Shown here one piece after another: positions 1 to 8,805 of a stretch of 24,768 nucleotides of DNA. Every line of letters begins with the position of its first letter. Within the stretch, counting starts at the first letter, position 1. Made by a program: the position numbers and the translations under genes. The stretch comes from an uncultured Clostridia bacterium (lineage in GTDB: Bacteria; Bacillota; Clostridia; Christensenellales; Borkfalkiaceae). A model generated the notes under the pieces. It saw only the letters and a program-made list of their open reading frames with translations, was not told the DNA's origin and searched no databases. Location of the stretch: assembly GCA_934278995.1 (NCBI GenBank), contig CAKQWM010000017.1:1-24768 (forward strand). Reading direction: 5' to 3'.

Positions 1-64
1 AAGGTCTTTTGCAATAGTAATTACTTAATAATCAACAGATTATAGCAAATATTTTTAATTTTTG

Positions 65-802
65 TCATATACTAAGAGAAATGTTTTTTCCTGTTTCCGA
101 CTTAAAAAAACGTGAAAAAGCAGATTCTGACATACAGGCGACCTGCGATACATCCTTTAATGTAATCGGTTTAGCATAGTTTCGCTCTATATATTCAAAG
201 ACTTGAGTAATTCTTTTTGATGGTCCACTAACTTCTTTCTTTTCTACCTGCTTTCCTGAAAGGATTTCCATTTCAGGATCAAGAGAAAGCTCATACAGGA
301 GATTCAAAAAAGTGGTCATCATATAAAAACCCTTTGTCTCATTAGCAAGCGAATGAAGTAAAGAGCGAACCTTCAGTATAGTGGAAACCGAAAAAGAGAT
401 TCCATTTCTCCCCAGTTCCAACATTCGCTTTACACTTCTAAACTGGATTTTATTTAACAAAGACCCGCCTATGGTTTCGCCAGAAAACTGAATAGTAATC
501 TCGCTAACCATATCATCCGGCTTCATATTGCCATTTAACCATCCATGTGGCAAATCCGTATTAGATATAAGCACAAGTTCGTAGTCGGAAATCTCTCTTA
601 CCGAATCGCCTACGACACATAAAGCCCCGGAAGCGCCTTCTACATAGTTAAGTTCAAAGACATTATGGGTATGAATAGGAAAATCAAAACGATCCTTCCT
701 TCTTGCTATTACATACAAACAGTTTTCTTCTGTTAAAGGAGTAACCTCTTTATATATAGAAGCCATCTGTAATTGATAATCTTGGGGTAGTCTATGTGCC
801 AT
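65..802 (-). pseudogene. AraC-family transcriptional regulator with truncated DNA-binding domain
   Basis: The frame encodes 245 residues: an N-terminal cupin-like sensor domain (FPIHTHNVFELNYVEGASG; DYELVLISNTDLPHGW) and the first half of the AraC DNA-binding domain (ITLKDVSQVACMSESAFSRFFK), then stops five residues after GKN. Complete relatives continue for about 50-60 residues through a second helix-turn-helix, so this product lacks it and probably cannot bind DNA normally. Just past the stop another frame shows what may be a decayed continuation, so I treat the gene as a likely pseudogene. The ATG at 802 is chosen; a TTG at 817 lies in the hairpin, and an ATG at 766 just before SIYKEVTPL is also possible. 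An intact copy would be the expected PUL activator. Confidence 0.75.
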
Positions 803-815
803 AACATGTAAATAC

Positions 816-860
816 AATTGCCATCATCTCCCTTTCATAAAAGGAAAGACGATGGCAATT
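816..860 (-). terminator. long hairpin between the PUL operon and the araC gene, possible terminator or attenuator
   Basis: AATTGCCATC (816-825) and GATGGCAATT (851-860) are perfect inverted complements. The inner arms pair further with several G-U pairs and one mismatch, giving a stem of about 21 bp and a loop of about three bases. In the minus direction the hairpin sits between the stop codon at 871 and the araC ATG at 802, but the bases after it are not a strong U run. In the plus direction an A/T-rich stretch with six T (865-872) follows. It could end the operon transcript weakly, stabilise its 3' end, or limit araC expression. Confidence 0.6.
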
Positions 861-870
861 TACATATTTT

Positions 871-2823
871 TTATTCCTTTTCAAAAATCATTACATAATT
901 ACGCGGGCCGTAAACGAACCTATCCACATCGTTCCACCGAGATGAAGTAGGAGTTTCCATGTCATCGGTTCCCACTTCGAAATCAAAGCCGAACATTCCA
1001 TTTGGGATGTCAATAGTCTTATCGTGAATAAAAGTATGCGTACCAGGTTCAAGCAGATTGGCCTTAACACCATTATCGAATGTAATTACGAATGTAGAAA
1101 GGTCTATCTCAAATTCGTGTTCTCCCTTAGGAAGCAATCCATAAAACTTAGAAAGATCCTCACCCGTATATTTCCAAATATAATTCCAGAAAGCACCATC
1201 CTTTCCTGCCCAATAGTTAGTCGTACCTTTAACAGCACTTTCTGTTTTCTCTTTAACTGTAATTATCAATTCGTTATCTGATTCCTTCCATATAGTGTCA
1301 TCCCATACCCAACTCTTGTCTATAGGACTTATGAACGCCGGATCGTCTCCCGTACCTCCTAAAACCCAGATACCAAAAGGTGAACTATTTCCACCACGAA
1401 CATTCCATGTACCCTGGAAAGCATCGAAGTCAAATTTTTGATCTGGCTCTTGTGGAGCTACATACACGAAGTCCTCATCTATAGTACAGGAAGCCTCTGG
1501 CGTATGAAATGATGAATCCATTGAAGCGAGTTCTATCAGAACAACCCTTGGCATGCAAGCTATAGCATTATATTCGTTGTACATGTTGTCCCAGTCCTCT
1601 TTTCCTCCACTTATATCGAATCGTATGGCTATATTCTTCACATCAACCTCGTGTCCATATTCTGAAAGAGTATATTTACCTGCCGGAACAATCTGTCCAG
1701 TAGTTACCATCCCGTCGCTTCTGGTAAAAGTAATTTTGCCTAAATTATCTACTGAATATGTCGCTTTATGACGAGGGATAAGTTCGTAAAAACCCTTGAG
1801 ATCTACATCTTTACTATTGACAGGATTTTGCGTTCCAGAATAAACCATCCACCAATTTCGGCCATCTTCTCCAGCCCAATTAATAAACTCTCCATTATGA
1901 TGCATCTCATAATAATTATCTTTTAGAGATGAAATGCCTCGCCCGTCCTCATTATTAAAGAACTCTTCTTTTTCAAAAAGATCATATAGTTTACCACCAC
2001 CATATTGTGGCCCTGTACCGCCATAAACCCAATAATTAGTTATGGTATAAGTAGGTACATCTTCTACGATTGTGCCTAAAGAAACCGTTGTTCCAGTGCC
2101 AAGTTCCAGATTTTGCGCTTTATAATTTGAAATTACAGAATTCTCATTGTATAAGGCCAATTTGCACTCGTCTATATGGCTGGCAGCAAGAGTGAAATAA
2201 TAAGTCTGCCCTTTTTGGAAATCGCCTGTGAGTGTAATTTCAGTTGAAGTAGCAGATACACGCGGCGTTGCTCCTGAAAAATCAATGCTAATATCTCCAG
2301 CCACCGCTGAGGATGATTCCAGAATCACTTTCTTCACTCCTTCCATATCCACTTTAAAACCTAACCTTCCTGTAAGATTATTAAAAAACAGAACTGTAGA
2401 AGAAGACCTTGCAACCATAGGGGCTAAAACGCCAGCTATATTCTGGACTACTGGTATAGAAGCCTTTACGGATGTTCCATCGACTACGACGTCGTCCGAA
2501 TAAGGATAGTAAGCCATAAACATAGTCGATCCATCTGCGACATCTACTTGATACTTCCCCACTTGGCCCTCGTTTGTGTTTTTAGAGAGCATACTTGATG
2601 TACCATCATTAATTAGAATCTCGTCACCTTCCTTCCATGTTTGAGACGTACCATCAGCGAGATCTTCTATCGTAGCCGAAAATGTCACATTGCCAGAGAA
2701 TTTAAACTCCTCCTCCGTAGAAGGTTCTTCCTTTTCAGGCGTTTTTACATCAGGAATTTCCGTCAACTCACCGCAAGCGGCAAAACAGAATAGCAAGCAA
2801 GGTAAAATTTTAATTGTTTTCAT
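871..2823 (-). CDS. lipoprotein with fimbrillin-like domain and two copies of a putative glycan-binding domain
   Basis: A 650-residue lipoprotein (FAAC, Cys17). An acidic Pro/Glu linker (about 19-40) leads to a fimbrillin-like domain (about 41-255; TWKEGDEI 62-69, YYPYSDD 105-111, NNLTGRLGF 148-156), as in Mfa/FimA-type surface proteins. The C-terminal part is two copies of one domain, residues about 262-436 and 471-650. Paired motifs are YWVYGGTG (264-271) with IWVLGGTG (485-492), NWAGEDG (315-321) with YWAGKDG (537-543), and FYELIP (345-350) with FYGLLP (560-565). A third copy lies in the lipoprotein at 22181-23227. Exposed Trp and Tyr residues fit sugar binding, but no binding has been shown. 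It is the last gene before the hairpin. No catalytic motif was seen. Confidence 0.75.
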   Translation of the reverse strand: MKTIKILPCLLFCFAACGELTEIPDVKTPEKEEPSTEEEFKFSGNVTFSATIEDLADGTSQTWKEGDEILINDGTSSMLSKNTNEGQVGKYQVDVADGSTMFMAYYPYSDDVVVDGTSVKASIPVVQNIAGVLAPMVARSSSTVLFFNNLTGRLGFKVDMEGVKKVILESSSAVAGDISIDFSGATPRVSATSTEITLTGDFQKGQTYYFTLAASHIDECKLALYNENSVISNYKAQNLELGTGTTVSLGTIVEDVPTYTITNYWVYGGTGPQYGGGKLYDLFEKEEFFNNEDGRGISSLKDNYYEMHHNGEFINWAGEDGRNWWMVYSGTQNPVNSKDVDLKGFYELIPRHKATYSVDNLGKITFTRSDGMVTTGQIVPAGKYTLSEYGHEVDVKNIAIRFDISGGKEDWDNMYNEYNAIACMPRVVLIELASMDSSFHTPEASCTIDEDFVYVAPQEPDQKFDFDAFQGTWNVRGGNSSPFGIWVLGGTGDDPAFISPIDKSWVWDDTIWKESDNELIITVKEKTESAVKGTTNYWAGKDGAFWNYIWKYTGEDLSKFYGLLPKGEHEFEIDLSTFVITFDNGVKANLLEPGTHTFIHDKTIDIPNGMFGFDFEVGTDDMETPTSSRWNDVDRFVYGPRNYVMIFEKE

Positions 2824-2837
2824 ATTACATATAATTA

Positions 2838-2960
2838 TTATCTAAAAATCTGCTGTACAAAAAGAGCTAATTGTTCTCTCCAGAATTGCCATTGATGCCC
2901 ATACTCTGAACTATCAAACTTGTGATTTATGCCACGAACTGTAACTCCTCCTTCATCCAT
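2838..2960 (-). pseudogene. 3' tail of an alpha/beta-hydrolase esterase gene (deletion remnant)
   Basis: In the frame one step away from the GH30 fragment, codons from 2960 to the TAA at 2840-2838 encode about 40 residues containing RGINHKF, YGHQWQFWREQL and a closing FVQQIFR. This matches the C-terminus of the PF00756 esterase D / feruloyl esterase group (CE1-type), in which a catalytic-His block of the form G-H-x-W-x-x-W-R is followed by a short helix ending in LF. Only this tail remains; the Ser and Asp residues are gone. The fusion point with GH30 lies in about 2940-2957. The intact ancestor presumably removed acetyl or other esters from the glycan. The assignment rests on about 25 informative residues. 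Confidence 0.6.
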
Positions 2961-3472
2961 GCCGGTGCCGACCAAGGGGATGCCATAGCCTTTATATCAG
3001 GTGCTATCTGCAGGATCTCCTTCATAACAGGGACAACATCACTCAAATCATTAGCAAGCGAGAAATGTTTTAATTTAAAATCCGTACGTCCCTGCGGGAT
3101 ATCATCATAAGAAAACACAGTACCATTCATATCAGAAGCACCTACAGTCAATCGGATATAACTGATTCCAAGTCCGTCTTTTGAAAAGAGTTCTTTAAGA
3201 ATCTCTTTTCTTGCCTGATGCGTCATCTTCATCAAAAGTTCAGCGCTGCCTCCTGTAAGAGCATAACCAAAGCCATCCATGCGCTGAAATATCTGCTTGG
3301 GATCTACTATTATAGGGGTCTGTCGCCCTTGTGGCTTTGATTGAAACTCTATGGTCTGTTCTTTTTCCAGAAGTTTAGAGCCATCTGCAGTTGTCACCCA
3401 CGATTCCACGCTTTGGGCCTCACTGCTAAATGCTATTAGCGTTAAAATTAGTGATATAATAATTATCTTCAT
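2927..3472 (-). pseudogene. GH30 glycoside hydrolase, 5' fragment only
   Basis: The reading frame encodes 181 residues: a signal peptide ending at SEAQ (17-20), the GH30 N-terminal strand, the barrel entry motif MDGFGYALTGGSAE (65-78), GISYIRLTVGASD (102-114) and ASPWSAPAWMK (164-174). Intact GH30 proteins have about 450-500 residues. This one stops right after the SAPAWMK block, before the acid/base Asn-Glu-Pro and the nucleophile Glu, so it cannot be catalytic. Beyond the break the DNA encodes the tail of an unrelated esterase in another frame, which shows a deletion rather than a simple stop mutation. GH30 members act on beta-glucans, xylans or glucosylceramides; the original substrate cannot be told. 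The start lies one base after the GH2 stop codon. Confidence 0.85.
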
Positions 3473-3473
3473 T

Positions 3474-5984
3474 TTATAACACCTGATTTAATGAAGTGAA
3501 CTTTAATTCTTCTATTGGAGTAGTGACTATCGTTATCTCGCAAGGATGACCTGGCACTATCGTTATATAATCATCACTTGGCCGAAGATCGCGACCATGT
3601 GCGCTGATGTGAAGACCTCGAATCACGGAGTCTGACTCCAAGCGCAAGGTCATAGTATCTTCGCCAATAGAAACCACACTGACAATAGGCTGAACCTTAG
3701 GATATTCACACACTTTAGGAGACTCCGGGAACCAACAATTGTCTGAAATAAACCTCCCCTTTTCTTCTAATCGCACGTAAAGAACGGTATTAGTCTCAAA
3801 AGGCTCGGAAATCGATACTACATCCAAGCATCCGTTTGCCGGTATATTCAACTTACGTTTTTCTGAACGCAACACCCTACCATCAAGAGTGATATATTGC
3901 ATCTGAAGTGTAGCGTCGATATTTGACAACCTATCTGATATCACCTTTATAGACACTTCTCCATTATCCTTTTGATAAGGAGAAACTAAAACCTCAGAAT
4001 AAGCTTTTGCGGCATAATACTGAAGGGCTTTCCACCTTCCACGATAGTCGATACTAGACCACGATGCTACCGGCCAGCAATCATTTATCTGCCAGAAAAG
4101 CGTACCCATACAGTAAGGTTTAGCACGTCTATGCGCTTCAATAGCAACTTTTATAGCCTCGGCCTGTTGAAATTGGCTTAAATAGATAAAATGCTCAAAA
4201 GAAGATGGCCTTTTATAATAAGCATCCATATATTTGAACATCATCTTATCTCCAAAATTAGGATCTCCAGTCACATCATCGTGAGCCTTTTGATGGGCTA
4301 GCATCGTAGGAGAGCCCACATAGTGGTCATACTCCGGAATATACTCCTTTATGGTTTCTAAACATGGATATGCTTGAAAACCATATTCACTCATAAAGCG
4401 GGCAATATTCTCCGGCTTAAGATATTCCTCAACCATAGCACCCTTCCAAACGCCCCAATAATGGGCATCGCCCATATTATAACCTATACCATTATAGCCA
4501 GTTACTGGTGAACTAGGATGATAGTATCTACTGTCATCAACTTCATTAATACTCTCTGGAATAACTTTTCTAAATAAGTTAATAAAGTCCTTCTCGTAAG
4601 ATTCGCGCTGCTCCCCTTTAATCGTTCTGTTCCAGCCCCAACCATAAAATGCAATTTCATTCTCGTTATTTCCACACCATAGCGCTATTGAAGGGTGATT
4701 ACGCAATCTACGAACATTGTCCTTTACCTCACAAGCAACTGATTCTGCAAATGCAGGGTCACTTGGTGGCATTTCACATGCTGACATTACATCATGCCAG
4801 ACCAATATGCCCCTTCGATCACATGAATTAAAGAATTCGTCGTTCTCATAAATTCCACCGCCCCATATCCTGAGCATATTCATATTAGCTTTCTGCGCCT
4901 GTGCAATAAAATTATCATAATCTTCCGCACTAAGCCTGGATGGAAAGTTATCCATAGGGATATAATTGGCCCCTTTACAAAAAATATCCACTCCGTTAAG
5001 GCGTACTTTCATCGACCTTCCAAATTCATCGTCCTCCCTTACTACCTCCACTGTCCGGATACCTGTTGTTTCTGTGCGATTTGAATGTTTCCCATCACAC
5101 TCCACTTTGATATCAAAATCATAAAGCGGATGCTCGCCAAGTCCATTAGACCACCATACCTTAGGCTTTTTTACTACAAATGGAATAGATTCAGTATTCT
5201 TTCCTGTATGCAAAACGACATTCTTTCGGGCTAAAACCTTGCCTTTCGTAGAAACAGTAATAACAGCCTTACCCTCAATGTCACTTTCAATCTCAGCATC
5301 CACCATCATCTCCGCTTTATGAGGAAGGTCAAGGTCCAAAGTCTTCACTTGAGATGGCCTCACTATAAAATCCGACCAACTTTCGATACGCACGCTCTTC
5401 CATAGACCTGTGGTTATAAGCCTTGGTCCCCAGTCCCATCCATAATTATACCCTGCCTTGCGAGCATATGGACTGAGCCAAATATCGCTTTGATCATTAT
5501 TTGCACACGCCTGAAGTTTGAACGGAGCGGATAGATACTTATGAATATCATGACTAAACACAGATTCAAAGCGTACCTCAATAAGGTTTTCACCCTTTTT
5601 CAAGTAATCTTTAACATCTATTCTCCATGTTCGGAACATGTTATCGCATACTTGGATACACTCTCCGTTAAGGTAAATTTTAGCATAAGTATCCACTCCA
5701 TCCAATACCAAAGTCTGATGATTTCCTTTTAACAGTTCATCTCCTATGGTAAATGTGCGACGATACGTCCAGTCCTTCTCGCCAACCCACTGCACAAGTT
5801 TCTCATTACCGCCATAGTATGGATCTGGAATAAGACCACCTGAAAGCAAATCCAGATGCACACAACCAGGCACATAACCCATATGCCACGAATCCTCAAC
5901 TGAAGATTTATACTCCCAGTCACCATCAAGACTAAAAACATTAAGAAGAGCTACCGACAATAAGCTCATTAAATATTTTATCAT
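3474..5984 (-). CDS. GH2 exo-beta-mannosidase
   Basis: Predicted to release mannose from the non-reducing end of beta-1,4-manno-oligosaccharides in the periplasm. The 836-residue protein has a short N-terminal hydrophobic signal, then the beta-mannosidase jelly-roll (VPGCVHLDLL 38-47, NYGWDWGP 180-187), two immunoglobulin-like domains and the catalytic barrel (about 330-660). RNHPSIALWCGNNENE (428-443) contains the acid/base Glu441 and FMSEYGFQAYP (530-540) the nucleophile Glu533. The 92-residue separation matches well-studied Bacteroides enzymes of this type, and both residues are intact. The start codon overlaps the stop of the upstream GH2 gene by four bases; the downstream GH30 fragment begins one base after its own stop. 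With GH130 downstream in the pathway the two routes would share the same oligosaccharides. Confidence 0.9.
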   Translation of the reverse strand: MIKYLMSLLSVALLNVFSLDGDWEYKSSVEDSWHMGYVPGCVHLDLLSGGLIPDPYYGGNEKLVQWVGEKDWTYRRTFTIGDELLKGNHQTLVLDGVDTYAKIYLNGECIQVCDNMFRTWRIDVKDYLKKGENLIEVRFESVFSHDIHKYLSAPFKLQACANNDQSDIWLSPYARKAGYNYGWDWGPRLITTGLWKSVRIESWSDFIVRPSQVKTLDLDLPHKAEMMVDAEIESDIEGKAVITVSTKGKVLARKNVVLHTGKNTESIPFVVKKPKVWWSNGLGEHPLYDFDIKVECDGKHSNRTETTGIRTVEVVREDDEFGRSMKVRLNGVDIFCKGANYIPMDNFPSRLSAEDYDNFIAQAQKANMNMLRIWGGGIYENDEFFNSCDRRGILVWHDVMSACEMPPSDPAFAESVACEVKDNVRRLRNHPSIALWCGNNENEIAFYGWGWNRTIKGEQRESYEKDFINLFRKVIPESINEVDDSRYYHPSSPVTGYNGIGYNMGDAHYWGVWKGAMVEEYLKPENIARFMSEYGFQAYPCLETIKEYIPEYDHYVGSPTMLAHQKAHDDVTGDPNFGDKMMFKYMDAYYKRPSSFEHFIYLSQFQQAEAIKVAIEAHRRAKPYCMGTLFWQINDCWPVASWSSIDYRGRWKALQYYAAKAYSEVLVSPYQKDNGEVSIKVISDRLSNIDATLQMQYITLDGRVLRSEKRKLNIPANGCLDVVSISEPFETNTVLYVRLEEKGRFISDNCWFPESPKVCEYPKVQPIVSVVSIGEDTMTLRLESDSVIRGLHISAHGRDLRPSDDYITIVPGHPCEITIVTTPIEELKFTSLNQVL

Positions 5985-8803
5985 TTTACTATAGAATTTA
6001 CATTGTATCCTTCCGCGAAGAGTCTAACTGGTTTACTGTGAAAATGTTTCACACTTATCTCCCTTGACTCTCCAGGGTAAAGATTAAAATAACCATCTGA
6101 AAATATAGCTGGAAGAACCTGTTGGCCAGAAGTTGCATCTTCAAGACTTAATTTAACACCTATGGCAATCGTTTTTTCCGGATTTGAAATTCTGTAAATC
6201 ACATCCTCTCCTCGTCTACAGCACTCCAACTTCAAAGTCACATTCGGAAGATCATTTAAAGTAGTATAATTCCTTAAACCACTTCCATCTATAATGTAAT
6301 CATTCACTGATATGCAACTACCTTTTCTATCTAAAAGAGAAACTCTTGCGATAAAAACTCCATTATAATTAGGAAGTTCTCCTTTAAAGGCATGGGTTAG
6401 AGAATTAGCTTTAGCTACCATATTCCTAATAGTTCGAATGCCAAGTTTCTTGCCAGTTAGATCCCGACATAACATACTTACAGTTAAGCCTTTTACATCT
6501 TTAAGCGTATTATTAAGCACGACTACCTCTCTATCATCCAAGTTCATCTGAACATGCATTGCTTCGCAAGCCTTTTTCGAGCCGAACCATGACCCGAAAG
6601 TTTCATAATCATACGAATATGTCTGCCACTCTACACTAGGCCAAGCAGGATGTGACATCCATAAAAGCACCCCAGAGGTGTTATTCCATAGGCGGCTGTT
6701 CCATGACTCGAACATAGCCCTATACGAATCATAATTCATCATCTGAACTTTTTTACAAAAATCATCCAAGTCCTTAGCCTCTCCGTACATTTGTGAAACG
6801 CTTGCCACATAACTTTCAGTCTCAGGATGCAAGTCATGATAATGCCAAACTTCGCTGATTGGCCATTGATCCTGTGGCGCCATAAATTTGCGTATAGTGC
6901 GTGCAGTAGGAATAGATGGAGAGCCCAATTCTGTATTAAATCCAGCTGCCTGTTCTGTAAAATACTTAGAGGCATCGGTGAAATAATGCCAAGGCCCACT
7001 CGGGCGAAGATTACAATAACGTGAATTCGGGCTATAATATCTTGTTCCATCCTCTAAAGCAAGCATAGCCGACAAACGAGATTCCAAACTTTCTGGAGCA
7101 TAACCTTCATTACGAGGACACCAAATTGCTATTGAAGGGTGATTCCTAAAACGCCTTACGACATCTGTGGCATTGGCCACAAAAAGGTCCTCATCCAAAG
7201 GGTCAAGATTATACCCTTCTGTCGACATCCAGAAATCGTTCCACACCAATAAGCCATACTCATCGGCGAGCTGGTAGAACAATTCCTCCGTACTCTCCCC
7301 TGTCCAATTACGAATCATCGTAAATCCGGCTTCCTTATGAAGAAGGAAATACGGCTCGAGTCGTTCGCGGGAAATACGTTTCATCATATCATCCATTCCC
7401 CAATTTCCTCCCTTACAATAAATACGGACACCATTACAACGAAGTACAAGATATGGTGCCATCTCGTCCCTACTTATCCTCTCCACTTTAGGCAAGGCGG
7501 AATCATTTATTAAAGAAGGAATGGTAACGCCATACTCAGACGAGCGCAACATTCTGTTATTGAATATATTTCCTTCTCCTCTCAGCGTTGTAGGATTAAA
7601 ACATATACGAATATCTTTCTCTTCATCGGAATCGACAGTAAGTTCATAACTTAATTCTCTAATTCCAAAACGAGTTTTCGACTCATCTGATTTATTTTCC
7701 CCGACCATTGCAACTATAGAAAGATCATAGAGATTCTGCTGTCCATAGCCATTAGGCATCCACAATGCCGGACTTTCCAAACAAACTGGTTCAAAACAAA
7801 CTTTCTTCTGCGACCCAGCCTTTATGAAGACTTCCTTATCTATGGTTATATCAGCAAATTGAGCCGAAAGCATTACATATACATCCTCTGTTAAATTATT
7901 TTTCACAGAAGTCTCGATGGTAATGTCAGCATGAGATGTATCTGGTAGCGGAAGGTCGGTAATAACCTGTGTATCGCCTATGGTAACGCCATCCGAGGCT
8001 ATAATCCGCACATCCTGCCATAGCCCTATGTTTCGGTCCCTTATTCCAGGCATCCAATCCCAACCTTCCGAACATATAAATGTAGGTCCGTCAAGACATA
8101 ACTGGCCACCATTTGGTCCACGCCCGGATATGCTGGATTGCTCATGAGGAAATCCAGGGTTAGATGACGGAAAGATATGCACTGCCAATACATTATTATG
8201 ACGAGCTACTTTAGTAATATCAAAGCGTCCTCGCATGAAAGCACCTGATATATTTCCAAGTTTTTCCCCGTTCATCCATATATCTGCCCTATAGTTAATG
8301 CCATTGAATAGTAGTTCCAAAGTAGGTTTTGCGAGCAATTCTTCGGAAAGAGGTATTTCGACACGATACCACCACTCCTTACGGCAAAGATCCTCTGGTA
8401 TAGCCATATTATTAACTCCATAACAAGGATCCGGATAAACTCCTTGCTGTACAAGAGTTGTCAGTACCGTGCCTGGAACAGTGGCGTTATACCACGAATC
8501 TGTATTGAATTCAGGTGAGAATAAGCTGCCTCCACTTTGCACGAGAGAATCAGCCTCAGCAAGTTCCCACCCTTGAGTTATTTCCCATACATTATCTTGA
8601 ATAGGCATAAGCACTGTATTTGCTTCCACTTTTGGAACCCTTTCAGGCTTATCTAATGGGGCCTTAGAATAGGGTAAAGCTTCCTTTTCCATCGGCCTTT
8701 TAAGACCAAAGTTTGTGGATACCTTGTTCCCATATAATTGACGCTGTGCCTGCATATCAAAACTCACGGACAAGACTAAAGCCAGTAAAAGTATTAATCT
8801 CAT
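5981..8803 (-). CDS. GH2 exo-glycosidase (beta-mannosidase or exo-beta-glucosaminidase type)
   Basis: A periplasmic GH2 enzyme of 940 residues with a signal peptide ending at DMQA (16-19). After an unusual linker-like stretch (about 20-72) come the GH2 sugar-binding domain (VPGTVLTTL; SEGWDWMPGIRDR at 245-257), immunoglobulin-like domains, the catalytic barrel (about 450-750) and C-terminal beta domains. RFRNHPSIAIWCPRNEG (551-567) carries the likely acid/base Glu566, and GFNTELGSPS (621-630) the likely nucleophile Glu625. The motif style resembles exo-beta-D-glucosaminidase and mannosylglycoprotein endo-beta-mannosidase relatives more than BtMan2A-type enzymes, so the terminal sugar released is uncertain; mannose fits the neighbours best. 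Its stop codon overlaps the start of the next GH2 gene (ATGA), which suggests coupled translation. Confidence 0.82.
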   Translation of the reverse strand: MRLILLLALVLSVSFDMQAQRQLYGNKVSTNFGLKRPMEKEALPYSKAPLDKPERVPKVEANTVLMPIQDNVWEITQGWELAEADSLVQSGGSLFSPEFNTDSWYNATVPGTVLTTLVQQGVYPDPCYGVNNMAIPEDLCRKEWWYRVEIPLSEELLAKPTLELLFNGINYRADIWMNGEKLGNISGAFMRGRFDITKVARHNNVLAVHIFPSSNPGFPHEQSSISGRGPNGGQLCLDGPTFICSEGWDWMPGIRDRNIGLWQDVRIIASDGVTIGDTQVITDLPLPDTSHADITIETSVKNNLTEDVYVMLSAQFADITIDKEVFIKAGSQKKVCFEPVCLESPALWMPNGYGQQNLYDLSIVAMVGENKSDESKTRFGIRELSYELTVDSDEEKDIRICFNPTTLRGEGNIFNNRMLRSSEYGVTIPSLINDSALPKVERISRDEMAPYLVLRCNGVRIYCKGGNWGMDDMMKRISRERLEPYFLLHKEAGFTMIRNWTGESTEELFYQLADEYGLLVWNDFWMSTEGYNLDPLDEDLFVANATDVVRRFRNHPSIAIWCPRNEGYAPESLESRLSAMLALEDGTRYYSPNSRYCNLRPSGPWHYFTDASKYFTEQAAGFNTELGSPSIPTARTIRKFMAPQDQWPISEVWHYHDLHPETESYVASVSQMYGEAKDLDDFCKKVQMMNYDSYRAMFESWNSRLWNNTSGVLLWMSHPAWPSVEWQTYSYDYETFGSWFGSKKACEAMHVQMNLDDREVVVLNNTLKDVKGLTVSMLCRDLTGKKLGIRTIRNMVAKANSLTHAFKGELPNYNGVFIARVSLLDRKGSCISVNDYIIDGSGLRNYTTLNDLPNVTLKLECCRRGEDVIYRISNPEKTIAIGVKLSLEDATSGQQVLPAIFSDGYFNLYPGESREISVKHFHSKPVRLFAEGYNVNSIVK

Positions 8804-8805
8804 AA

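Noticed and set aside
16..43. Palindrome AGTAATTACT (16-25) and small inverted repeat ATAATC/GATTAT (28-43) near the left edge
   Set aside because: They are short and wholly AT-rich, so chance is likely; no terminator or operator is claimed.
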